A stretch of 64,000 nt of DNA. Origin: Pedobacter sp. PACM 27299 (lineage in GTDB: Bacteria; Bacteroidota; Bacteroidia; Sphingobacteriales; Sphingobacteriaceae). Under the pieces are notes generated by a model that saw only the letters and a program-made list of their open reading frames with translations, was not told the origin of the DNA and ran no database searches. Below are positions 33,272-41,940 of this stretch, one piece after another. The DNA lies in NCBI RefSeq assembly GCF_001412655.1, contig NZ_CP012996.1, forward strand, positions 248,001-312,000, written 5' to 3'. Every line of letters starts with the position of its first letter. The stretch's first letter is position 1. Position numbers and translations under genes: made by a program.

Positions 33272-33655
33272 ATGGAAAGTAAACGTCAGCAGAAATTTGC
33301 CGGAGTCCTGCAAGAGGAATTAGCTAGTATATTTCAACGTGAAGGAGCAGCATATTTACCAAATACCCTGGTTACCATTACTAAAGTCCGCGTTTCACCG
33401 GATTTAGCGGTAGCAAAGGTTTATTTAAGCTTTTTAAATACCAACAATACCACATTATCTGTGGCAGAAGTGAATGCTCATTCTAGTGAGATCAGGTATA
33501 AACTAGGTGCAAGAATTCGCCATCAGGCAAGAGTTGTCCCTACCTTAACCTTCTTCCTGGATGATACCAATGAGTATGTTCAGCACATGGATAAGATCTT
33601 CGACAAGATTGCAAAGGAGCCTAGACAGCCAGATACAGAAGAGACAGCGGATTAA
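33272..33655 (+). CDS. rbfA: Ribosome-binding factor A
   Basis: A 127-residue KH-fold protein that helps 16S rRNA 5'-end maturation in 30S assembly. Seen: SKRQQKFAGVLQEELASIFQ-type N-terminal helix, VTITKVRVSPDLAVAKVYLSF and RIRHQARVVPTLTFFLDDT. The length is typical. It lies 19 bases after hflX; both act on ribosomes and are likely co-transcribed. Confidence 0.93.
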   Translation: MESKRQQKFAGVLQEELASIFQREGAAYLPNTLVTITKVRVSPDLAVAKVYLSFLNTNNTTLSVAEVNAHSSEIRYKLGARIRHQARVVPTLTFFLDDTNEYVQHMDKIFDKIAKEPRQPDTEETAD

Positions 33656-33674
33656 TTTATAGCGCTAAAATAAT

Positions 33675-34382
33675 ATGCAGGAAACAGCAGCCTTAGAGCA
33701 TCCGTTAAATCTGAAAGGGGTAGAAATTGGAAAAGTGGTAGATTTTGATCCTTCAGCGGATCGATTGTATCCTTTCAATTTTACCGTTAGCAATACGGAG
33801 CTGAGTCCGGAAATATTGGCCGATACGGCAGTTTTTAGCGATTGGATCAGGGATCATCTTTCGAAGGTCGATGCCCGTTATGGGATTGGCGGATATGATG
33901 AACACCGGACTATCTATGCCAGGAGTCATCATTTTGATAGTGAGGAAGAACCCCGCAGACTACATCTTGGAGTCGATATCTGGGGTCCTGCAGGAACGAA
34001 AGTATACAACTTTTACGATGCGGAAGTCCACAGTTTCAAATTCAATGACCATTATGGGGATTATGGGGCAACCATTATTCTTAAATATACAATCAATGGC
34101 CAGGTGTTTCATGCTTTGTACGGGCACCTGAGCTTAGATTCATTAACAGGATTGTCTGTAGGGCAGAAGATTGCTAAAGGAACAGCATTTGCTGCTTTTG
34201 GCATCCCGGAAGAGAACGGTCATTGGCCTCCTCACCTTCATTTTCAATTGATTTTTAACCTGTACACTGCCCAAGGTGATTACCCTGGAGTGTGTCAGTT
34301 TTCACAAAAAGCGGTATTTCTCCTGAACTCTCCAGATCCTTCTGCAATATTAAAACATACTTTTAAAGCCGCATTGATTTGA
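33675..34382 (+). CDS. M23-family peptidase-domain protein
   Basis: A 235-residue protein with a C-terminal LytM/M23 fold. The zinc ligands are in place: His and Asp in RRLHLGVDIWG, and the HxH of WPPHLHFQL. M23 enzymes cut peptide cross-links of the cell wall. No signal peptide is visible, which is unusual for a wall hydrolase; either it is exported another way or acts on an intracellular target. It starts 19 bases after rbfA. An internal start cannot supply a signal either. Confidence 0.86.
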   Translation: MQETAALEHPLNLKGVEIGKVVDFDPSADRLYPFNFTVSNTELSPEILADTAVFSDWIRDHLSKVDARYGIGGYDEHRTIYARSHHFDSEEEPRRLHLGVDIWGPAGTKVYNFYDAEVHSFKFNDHYGDYGATIILKYTINGQVFHALYGHLSLDSLTGLSVGQKIAKGTAFAAFGIPEENGHWPPHLHFQLIFNLYTAQGDYPGVCQFSQKAVFLLNSPDPSAILKHTFKAALI

Positions 34383-34399
34383 TTTCCGTAAATTAGGGT

Positions 34400-35050
34400 A
34401 TGGGCAGAATCTTTCTTTTATGCTTCCTTTTTTTTGGATTTTCGGCGCAGTCACAGCCTAGGTTAAAAGGTGGACTGGACAAATTTGTCATGGAAAAAAA
34501 GGTGTATCCGGCATATTCCCTGCGCAACTGTATCCAAGGCCTGGTAACCATTGAATTTAAACTCAATCATCAGGGGGAAGTGACCTATTCCGCGATTCGT
34601 TCGGGTATGGGTACAGATCTGGACGATGAAGCGCTTCGTCTGATTCGTCTGAGCAGCGGCAAATGGGAGATTCTTAAAAGCCATGACTCCACTGTAGTAC
34701 TGCTTGCTCCTATGAAATTTGAGCTTTCGGGATCTGGCTGCGATGGGAAAACGAAAACGGATATTAACCTGGCAATCGCCAATTATGTATCCAATGCCTC
34801 CCTCACAGAAGTGATCCAGAATTTCTATAAAAATAGAGAAAAAACAGGTTTTAAGCCTGAAGATGAGGCCAGGTTTGCCAGGTTAAAGGAACAACTGGGC
34901 TATGATGATGATTATTTTGCGGAAAGGATAAAAGATGGAAAGCGCAAACTGAAACAAAAAGATCCTCAAGGCGCTTGCGAAGATTTTCTATTTGTCAAGA
35001 ATATGGGATCCAATATGGCTGATGAGCTGATCGCTCAGTATTGTCGTTAG
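34400..35050 (+). CDS. TonB C-terminal-like exported protein
   Basis: A 216-residue exported protein: signal peptide to about residue 18 (FLFFGFSAQSQ). Residues 35-95 match a TonB/energy-transducer C-terminal domain (IQGLVTIEFKLNHQGEVTY, ALRLIRLSSGKWE). The rest is helical and lysine-rich, with no recognised domain (EDEARFARLKEQLGYDDDYF). There is no N-terminal membrane anchor or Pro-rich span as in true TonB, so it is a periplasmic TonB-domain protein. It lies 17 bases after the M23 gene. Confidence 0.78.
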   Translation: MGRIFLLCFLFFGFSAQSQPRLKGGLDKFVMEKKVYPAYSLRNCIQGLVTIEFKLNHQGEVTYSAIRSGMGTDLDDEALRLIRLSSGKWEILKSHDSTVVLLAPMKFELSGSGCDGKTKTDINLAIANYVSNASLTEVIQNFYKNREKTGFKPEDEARFARLKEQLGYDDDYFAERIKDGKRKLKQKDPQGACEDFLFVKNMGSNMADELIAQYCR

Positions 35051-35068
35051 GCAAAAGAACCTAGCGGT

Positions 35069-35950
35069 TTATGATGGACAAATGATCGTAATGGCTGCAG
35101 GAAGAATAATGGCTTCCACACGGTTCACTTTCCCCAAATACTCCCCATCTACTTGAAAATGTACTTTATGCTTTGTTTTGATACACAGGTCTTTGGTGTG
35201 AAATAGCTCAATCTTTTCCGGATTAAAAGGCAGTTCTGTAAATCGAACTTTTAAAATTTCGAGTACCGTATATTTCTTTACTAAAATCACCTCAAATAGA
35301 TCGTCTGATAAATCACCTTCCGGGTTGATTTTTACACCTGTGCCGTAACTGGTGGCATTCGCAATCACGACCATAGCTGCCTGGGTCTTGATCTGTTTTC
35401 CTTTAATTTCTAGCGCTATCTCCATTTTATGGTGGCTCCAAAGGGCTTGCCAAGCTGCTTTTGCATAACCTAACATCCCACGACTGGGTAGACTGTCGAA
35501 GCGTTTAATGATGTAGGCATTAAAGCCAATATCCGCAAGGTGGATGCAAAGTTCTCCATTGACTTTTATGGCATGGATTTTCTTTGGCTGACCATTTACC
35601 ACCACTTGAAGTGCCGCATCCAGCTCCAGGGGAATACCCAATTCTTTAGCCATCCCATTGGCAGAACCGGCAGGAATAATTCCTATCGGCGTGTTTGCTC
35701 CCTGTAAGCATTCGGCAACGAGCTTTAGCGTACCGTCGCCACCAACAGCAATTACACGGTCGGCCTTGGACTGATCAATGGTTTGTTTTATTTTTTCCTG
35801 ACTGCAGTTTTTAGGGAGCTCAAAAATCTGAATTTCCTGGGACTGTCCTTTAAAATGAAGGGCTATAGCTTCGGAATAGTTAATTTGCTGGTTTCCTGAA
35901 CCGGGATTAACGATAAAAAGTAATTTTGCGCTCGAACTGGCTGCTCCCAT
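35069..35950 (-). CDS. Diacylglycerol/lipid kinase family protein
   Basis: A 293-residue enzyme of the DAGK-catalytic (YegS/LCB5) type that phosphorylates lipids such as diacylglycerol. Seen: FIVNPGSGN near the start, the nucleotide motif VIAVGGDGTLKLVAE (GGDGT at residues 70-74), GIIPAGSANGMAKELGIP and FQVDGEYLG near the end. It is cytoplasmic or membrane associated. It is divergent from the App1-type phosphatase gene with only 53 bases between the two starts. Confidence 0.92.
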   Translation of the reverse strand: MGAASSSAKLLFIVNPGSGNQQINYSEAIALHFKGQSQEIQIFELPKNCSQEKIKQTIDQSKADRVIAVGGDGTLKLVAECLQGANTPIGIIPAGSANGMAKELGIPLELDAALQVVVNGQPKKIHAIKVNGELCIHLADIGFNAYIIKRFDSLPSRGMLGYAKAAWQALWSHHKMEIALEIKGKQIKTQAAMVVIANATSYGTGVKINPEGDLSDDLFEVILVKKYTVLEILKVRFTELPFNPEKIELFHTKDLCIKTKHKVHFQVDGEYLGKVNRVEAIILPAAITIICPS

Positions 35951-36003
35951 TGATATTGTTTAATATCACAAACAACTTCTGGCTTACTCTGTTTTAATTA
36001 GCA

Positions 36004-36984
36004 ATGAATAAATCCTGCAATGTTAAAGTATATCATGGCTACGGACATACCCATAACCTGGTTATTTATGGCCATGTGTTTACCTTTAAGGCGAAAACAA
36101 AACAAGTTTATAGCAATAATATCTTTGTAAATATCGCCCATCTTTTGAAGCTTTTCATTGTTAAACCCGCTGCATTTACTCGGGTGCAGCTAAATTTCAA
36201 TGGACAGTTGCTAGAGCAAAAAACTGCCTATGATGGTTTTTTTAAGTTTGAGTGGGAAGCTCTTGAGGATGTAGCTGCAGGTTGGCATGGTGTAAAGGTG
36301 AAAGCATTTGCGAAAGATGGAACCGTAATTGGTGAATCTTTAGGCAAAGTATATGTTCCTCACATTACCCAGTATGCGATTATTTCTGATGTAGATGATA
36401 CTGTGATGGTTTCTCATTCGGCCACTATAGGGCGAAGGTTGCGGGAGTTATTTATTAAAAATCCAAGAACGCGTAAAACTTTTCCTGGTATTGCGGAATT
36501 CTATCGCCTGCTCGCTTTATCTCATACCACTGCTGATCAGCCCAATCCCTTCTTTTATGTATCGAGTACTGAGTGGAATCTTTATGATTATCTGGTAGAA
36601 ACGTTTCGTTTTAACCGACTGCCGGAAGGAGCCTTTTTACTCAACCAGCTGAAACGCTGGACCAGCTTAATTAAAACAGGTAAAACAGGACATGAAGGGA
36701 AGCTGATTCGTTTGAGAAGGATTATGGCTGTTTTCCCAAATCAGAAGTTTATCCTTTTTGGTGATAACTCGCAGAAAGATCCTTCTATTTACGCAACAAT
36801 AGCAGAGAAGTTCCCGCAAAATGTGTCCGCGGTATTCATTCGAAATGTGCGCAAAGAAAAGGAGTTTGAAACTTCGGGAATATTGAAGAAAATGGAAGTA
36901 ATAGGGATCCACACTTGCTTGTTTAAAGATAGTAAGGAAGCATTTGTAAAGGCGCAAAAAATAGGTTTGATTGAAATTAATTAA
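36004..36984 (+). CDS. App1-family phosphatase (DUF2183)
   Basis: A 326-residue protein with the DUF2183/App1 catalytic domain, an HAD-type fold. The DxDxT motif ISDVDDTVM has Asp129 and Asp131 as nucleophile and acid. Other parts: KTFPGIAEFYRLLA, FFYVSSTEWNLYDYL and FILFGDNSQKDPSIY. Fungal App1 is a phosphatidate phosphatase. Residues 1-120 form a beta-sandwich-like domain. It sits back to back with a lipid kinase gene: one enzyme would make phosphatidate from diacylglycerol and the other reverse it. Substrate is by family. Confidence 0.88.
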   Translation: MNKSCNVKVYHGYGHTHNLVIYGHVFTFKAKTKQVYSNNIFVNIAHLLKLFIVKPAAFTRVQLNFNGQLLEQKTAYDGFFKFEWEALEDVAAGWHGVKVKAFAKDGTVIGESLGKVYVPHITQYAIISDVDDTVMVSHSATIGRRLRELFIKNPRTRKTFPGIAEFYRLLALSHTTADQPNPFFYVSSTEWNLYDYLVETFRFNRLPEGAFLLNQLKRWTSLIKTGKTGHEGKLIRLRRIMAVFPNQKFILFGDNSQKDPSIYATIAEKFPQNVSAVFIRNVRKEKEFETSGILKKMEVIGIHTCLFKDSKEAFVKAQKIGLIEIN

Positions 36985-37044
36985 GTCGAGGGGCCTCTCG
37001 TAGATATGGTTTTCAGGAAGGGGTCAATATTTATTGCCTTGATT

Positions 37045-37428
37045 TTAACTGATTGATTTACCGAAAGGTGTAAAGGCCAGGTTCATTAACTTGAAATGTT
37101 GTCTGCCGAAAGGGATACCTATAATAGTAATACAAAACAACAAGCCGAAAACTAAATGGGTTAATGCAATCCAGAAACCACCAAAAACCAACCAGATGAT
37201 GTTCATAATGGTAGATAAGCAACCGGTATTAGAGGAGGTATCCGTAATTTTTACTCCGAATGGAGCCAATCCTACAATGGCAAATTTGAAACATTGCAGA
37301 CCAAATGGAATACCTACGATGGTGAGACATAAGATCAGTCCTCCGATGATGTATTCGAAAAAGATGAAAATGCCGCCAAAAATGATCCAGATGATATTGC
37401 CTATTAAGTTCATAGCCTTTTTTTTCAT
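37045..37428 (-). CDS. YccF-domain membrane protein
   Basis: A 127-residue inner-membrane protein built of two YccF-like repeats. Each repeat has NIIWIIFGG or IIWLVFGGFWIAL, a helical segment, then the GIPFGLQCFK or GIPFGRQHFK signature, followed by P-F-G near residues 55 and 123. Two hydrophobic hairpins give four helices. The function of the family is unknown. It lies between the App1 gene (convergent) and aat (divergent, 57 bases). Confidence 0.85.
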   Translation of the reverse strand: MKKKAMNLIGNIIWIIFGGIFIFFEYIIGGLILCLTIVGIPFGLQCFKFAIVGLAPFGVKITDTSSNTGCLSTIMNIIWLVFGGFWIALTHLVFGLLFCITIIGIPFGRQHFKLMNLAFTPFGKSIS

Positions 37429-37485
37429 TTAAGATGCGATAAGGAAGGGTTCGTTACATTAAATTATTGTTTTTATTATTGCATC

Positions 37486-38118
37486 ATGGTTTTTAGACTC
37501 GATGAAAAGGAGATTAGCTTTCCAGATCCGGCATTGGCGGATCCGGACGGATTATTAGCAGTAGGAGGAGATTTAAGTGTCAACAGACTGCTTTTGGCCT
37601 ATCATCACGGGATTTTTCCCTGGTTTAGTGAAGATGATCCTATTTGTTGGTATTCGCCCCATGAGCGCTGTGTAATTTATCCGGATCAGGTGAAGATTAG
37701 CAAAAGCATGGCAAAAGTTCTAAAAGATGGGATATTTAAAATTACCTATAATGAAGCTTTTCCAGAAGTGATCAGAAATTGTGCTAAAGTTGGCAGAAAA
37801 GATCAGCCGGGCACTTGGATTACAGCAGAAATGCAGGAGGCTTATATTGCGTTACATGAGTATGGATTTGCAAAAAGTGTTGAAGTCTGGAAGGATGGGC
37901 TTTTATGCGGTGGATTGTACGGGCTGGAGATTGGCGATGTATTTTGCGGAGAAAGCATGTTTAGTCTGGTCAGCAATGCTTCTAAAGCAGGCTTAATTTG
38001 GTTGTGCCAGCACAAAAATTTTGAGCTGATCGATTGTCAGCTCCCGAATGATCATTTGATGAGCCTGGGCGCAGTCATGATCAGTCGGGATGAATATTAT
38101 AGTTTTTTACAAGGCTAG
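37486..38118 (+). CDS. aat: Leucyl/phenylalanyl-tRNA-protein transferase
   Basis: A 210-residue cytoplasmic enzyme that adds Leu or Phe from tRNA to N-terminal Lys/Arg of proteins, marking them for Clp degradation (N-end rule). The start FPDPALADPDGLLAVGGDLS and IFPWFSEDDPICWYSPH motifs are typical, as is GGLYGLEIGDVFCGESMFS. The length is normal. It is transcribed alone, convergent with the helicase gene, with only 12 bases between their stops. Confidence 0.95.
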   Translation: MVFRLDEKEISFPDPALADPDGLLAVGGDLSVNRLLLAYHHGIFPWFSEDDPICWYSPHERCVIYPDQVKISKSMAKVLKDGIFKITYNEAFPEVIRNCAKVGRKDQPGTWITAEMQEAYIALHEYGFAKSVEVWKDGLLCGGLYGLEIGDVFCGESMFSLVSNASKAGLIWLCQHKNFELIDCQLPNDHLMSLGAVMISRDEYYSFLQG

Positions 38119-38130
38119 CCATTGTTCAGG

Positions 38131-39669
38131 CTAGTTTAGGATTTCCCTGATGTCGTCTTTGCTGAGTGATTTGAAGAAGCTTTCCTCGGTTGTAATTAAT
38201 GAACTGGCCAGCCTTTTCTTGCGGTTCTGCAAGGCAAGGATTTTTTCTTCTACCGTATCCTTTGCGATAAACTTGTAAATGAAAACTTTCTTTTCCTGTC
38301 CGATGCGGTGAGTCCGGTCTATGGCTTGCTGTTCTACAGCTGGATTCCACCATGGATCCAGGATAAATACATAATCGGCTTGGGTAAGGTTTAAACCTAC
38401 ACCACCCGCCTTGATCGAGATTAGAAATACCTTCAGTTCTGTGTTTTCCTGGAACTCTGCCACGATTTCTCCTCTGTTTTTTGTGGCACCATCCAGATAA
38501 GAGAAGGGGATTTCTTCTTTCTCAAAATACTGTCTGAAAATATTGAGATGCTTCACAAATTGGGAAAAGATCAGCACTTTATGGCCACCTTTTAATACGT
38601 TATCTAAGGTATGGATTACATTTTCGAACTTACCGGAATCAGAAGTATAGTCTTCATCAATCATCAGGGGATGATTGGCCAGCTGCCTCAATGCAGTTAA
38701 TCCTTGTAATAGCTGTACCTGTTTTTTGGCATAAGTACCATCATCCATGCTGCTTAGCAAGTCGTTTCTATAAGCTGATTTAGTTTTCTCATAATAAGCG
38801 GCCTGGTCTTCAGACATATCGCAATAAATCACCTGTTCCGTTTTGGCAGGAAGCTCAGAGGCCACTTGTTCCTTAGTTCTACGCAAAACAAAAGGTTTGA
38901 TAATGGCCTGTAATTTCCTGGCTTTTTCCTCATCCTTTCTTTTTTCGATGGCTTGTACATATTCCTCATTGAAGAAGGTCTGTGTACCTAATAACCCTGG
39001 GTTTAAGAAAGTGAGTTGGGTCCAAAGGTCACTCACGGAGTTTTCGACCGGTGTACCGCTCAGGATCAGCTTATGCCTGGACTTTAATGCTTTTACGGCC
39101 TTAAATGATTTTGAAGAAGGATTTTTGATATTCTGACTCTCATCCAAAATGATGTAGTTGAAATAATAATCCTTCAGTAAATCTATGTCTACACGAGTAA
39201 TCCCATAAGTGGTGATGATGATGTCATATTTCGCAAATTGACTGATATCTTTGTTTCTGGAACTGCCGGTATGCGCATGAATCTTTAGTTTCGGAGTGAA
39301 TTTCTTCGCTTCATTCAGCCAATTATAAATCAGAGAGGTAGGCATGATGATCAGTGAGGTACTTTTCGTCGATTGCTCTTCATCTTCTTCTTTAATCTTT
39401 TGCAGCATCGCCAGGGTCTGAATGGTTTTACCTAAACCCATATCATCCGCCAGACAGCCACCAAAATTATACTCCCTTAAAAAGCTAAACCAGTTGTAAC
39501 CTGCTTTCTGATAGCTGCGGAGGTCTCCTTTAAAGTGTACCGGCATTTTAGTATCGGCAATGTTTTCAAAATCGTTCAATCTCTGCAATTTTCGACTCAG
39601 CGTAACATTGGCAATACCATCCTCTGCCAATTCATTGATGAGTCCGATGTGGTGCTTTTTTAACTTCAA
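38131..39669 (-). pseudogene. SNF2-type helicase, C-terminal fragment (frameshifted)
   Basis: 512 residues. It contains all helicase motifs: QKAGYNWFSFL, Walker A DDMGLGKTIQTL (near residue 75), DESQ for motif II, SGTPVENSVSDLW, and the C-terminal RecA-like lobe with FSQFVKHLNIF, SIKAGGVGLNLTQADYVF and RTHRIGQ. It starts at an ATG inside the coding frame that continues from the upstream ORF after a one-base shift at 39768-39773; the reading frame before that ATG is open and has sensible sequence (EFTLPDGSIAIIPEKWF). It is therefore the second half of one gene, 38131-41024. If the shift is a sequencing error, the gene is intact. Confidence 0.75.
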
Positions 39670-41024
39670 TTCCTTGCCGCCATCAGAAAGACTAAACAGA
39701 CTTCCATATTGGGTAAACCATTTTTCAGGGATGATCGCAATGGAGCCATCAGGAAGGGTAAACTCTCTTTTTTATGGAGGATATGTTGCTTTAGAGCAAT
39801 AAATGGAATGGGATGCTGGCCGAAATAAACGATCGCATTAATGTCAAACCAGTCATTGTCTTCTTTGATTTCAAAATCAATCTTGTTACTGGCAAACTGA
39901 AATTTTTTCGCGCTTTGATTTTGTTCGATTTCAAATCCTTCCGCTTTCAATTGCTCAATATGTTCATTTACCCAATTGAGGACCGCATAACTCTGATTTT
40001 CATCTGCATGGGCAGGTAATTCCAAATTATGGTCCAGCGGACTTACTTTTTTAAGTCCAAGGGTGGTTAGAAAGTTAAACTTCTGTTTTTCCCATGCTGC
40101 ATCTCTTTTGATGCGAGTGAAGATATAGTTGTCTTCTGTTTTTTCTATATGTACAGTTATTTTTTTCTCATTGCCCATGGCAAAAGCATGGGTATCATAC
40201 CTAAAGTATAATTGTAACTGAGAGACGCCTGCATCCACATAAATTACTTTGATGACTGGTGTAGGCTCATGTTTTTCCGTTTTGATGTCAAATCCTTCTG
40301 CATATACATGGTATTTTTCAATCAGCGGTGCTACAAATTTTTCAAAGTAAGCGCCTTCTGTTGATTTAGGGATCGTGATATAGCGTTTGTTTAAAAACGG
40401 CAGCAGTTTTTTACCCTCAATGTCTTGTTCGAAGAAATATAATACATCATTCAACAGGAGCCATGCCGGTTGGTTACTCACTACCTGTGCTTCCTGAAAC
40501 ATGAAATCAATGCGCATTCCCTGATACTTGATGGTTGGGAAATAGCGGGTTTCCATCGCATTGCGCCTAAAATGAAACAATACGGTAGCAGGTTCAGCAG
40601 CGAGTTCGATTTTTCGTTCTGCAGGCCAGCCATCACTGTCCATCTGGTACAATGCCCCGTCTTTTTTAATCAGCTCTAAAGCTTCGGCCAGCTTCTTTTC
40701 AATCTTTGGTCTTACATTTTCATAAAACTTATCATTGAAGAATTTACTGAAGAACTCTACCGGGCGGATGGGTTTCTTATGGTATTTCTTGATGATGAAG
40801 TCCTGCTCGGTTTCATCCAGAATTTTAATCAGCTTGAAATCTTTTTCTGTCAGGTGTGCTGCGAATTCTGATGCGGTATGAGAAAAAATCCTTTGGTATG
40901 TTAATGAAAAGTCTCCCTGAGGATTCAGCTGGACAATATGAGGCTCTATTAAATAACCGAAAAATTCGTGTTTACACAATGAATAAACAATTTTACAGGG
41001 TTTAGAACTATCTACTCGTAACAT
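39666..41024 (-). pseudogene. SNF2-type helicase, N-terminal fragment (frameshifted)
   Basis: 452 residues, the N-terminal arm of the helicase whose motifs lie in the fragment ending at 38131. Residues to about 415 resemble the SNF2-associated N-terminal domains of Bacteroidota proteins (SNF2-helicase-associated SWIM-less type). The last 30 residues (after HKKESLPFLMA) are out of frame and do not belong. The frame can be restored by one extra A in the A6 run on the minus strand (39768-39773), giving HKKREFTLPDGS. The two ORFs overlap by four bases. The gene could be truly broken, a sequencing error, or rescued by slippage. Confidence 0.72.
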
Positions 41025-41270
41025 CAGCTAAAGATTAAAACAAAGGGAGGGTAAGCATTTAAAAATCTTTAAACATACAGCAAATTGAACTTCTTTCAAA
41101 TAAAATACCTGATTTAGCTAATTTTTTTTCTGCCTGTTCGTCGAAAAAAATAGCCCTTTGGTCGGGGATTCTTTCATTATGGTCTAAAACGGTAAATATT
41201 GTTGAAACGTTTCTGAAATGGAGGCGTCTTATCTACAAAACCTTAAGAAATCATTTAAAATCAAAATATT

Positions 41271-41876
41271 ATGAAAACCGCTGTAAAATCATTAATCGCA
41301 TTAACCTTAACCGCAATTGTTTTATCTACCTCTGCATTTACAAATGCATCGATGGCAGCAACAACACCAACAGCTATCAGTCCTGAAAGACCTTTCAATA
41401 AGATTGAAGTACGTGGAAATGTGAAGGTTACCTTGGTCCAAAGTAAAAATGAAAGAGTGGAAGTAAAGAATGAAGTGGAAGGAAATGAGGTGATCTTTAA
41501 ACAAAAAGGCTACACTTTGCTGATCAACTCTGATGCAAAAGAAACTTTAGATATAGTAATTTATGTGAAAGATTTACAAAGAATTGTGGCCTCAAATGGT
41601 GCTAAAGTAGCTACTTTAGGGAAATTTGACCTGAATGTATTACAAGTATTCCTGAATGATGATGCTAAAGCGACATTTAAAGGAAATATCAAAAGCTTAT
41701 ACACAGTGACAAATGGCAGCTCAGATCTGAGACTGCTTGGAACTGCCAACGAGCATATTTTAGTAAAAAATAAAATGTCTGTATTGAATACTACCGATTT
41801 TGCTGCCTTGAAAACAGAGAGCACTTTCCTTGAAAATGGAATTGCTGCAAACACGAAAACGACTTTAGTGAAATAG
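41271..41876 (+). CDS. Exported GIN-domain (DUF2807) protein
   Basis: A 201-residue exported protein. The signal peptide covers residues 1-30. Residues 40-200 form a right-handed beta-helix-like GIN/DUF2807 domain with regular short repeats: FNKIEVRGNVKVTL, LDIVIYVKDLQRIVAS, NGAKVATLGKFDLN, NGSSDLRLLGTA. These putative adhesin domains are very common in Bacteroidota envelopes. No catalytic residues are seen. It is a single gene with a good terminator. Confidence 0.85.
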   Translation: MKTAVKSLIALTLTAIVLSTSAFTNASMAATTPTAISPERPFNKIEVRGNVKVTLVQSKNERVEVKNEVEGNEVIFKQKGYTLLINSDAKETLDIVIYVKDLQRIVASNGAKVATLGKFDLNVLQVFLNDDAKATFKGNIKSLYTVTNGSSDLRLLGTANEHILVKNKMSVLNTTDFAALKTESTFLENGIAANTKTTLVK

Positions 41877-41901
41877 AAGAGAAAGATTTGCGGTACTATT
41901 A

Positions 41902-41936
41902 AAAAGGCGGCGGGAGTTTATCCCGTCGCTTTTTTT
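41902..41936. terminator. Bidirectional terminator
   Basis: GCGGCGGGA (41907-41915) pairs with TCCCGTCGC (41921-41929) with one G-U pair, followed by a T run and preceded by an A run. It ends the GIN gene and the convergent aldehyde dehydrogenase gene. Confidence 0.82.
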
Positions 41937-41940
41937 ATGA

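Noticed and set aside
39768-39773. Canonical dnaX-type slippery heptamer (A-AAA-AAG) at the helicase frameshift
   Set aside because: In the reading frame the run is read AAA AAA GAG after CAT, so the heptamer is out of phase and two-tRNA slippage is not favoured; a single-tRNA slip or a missing base fits better.
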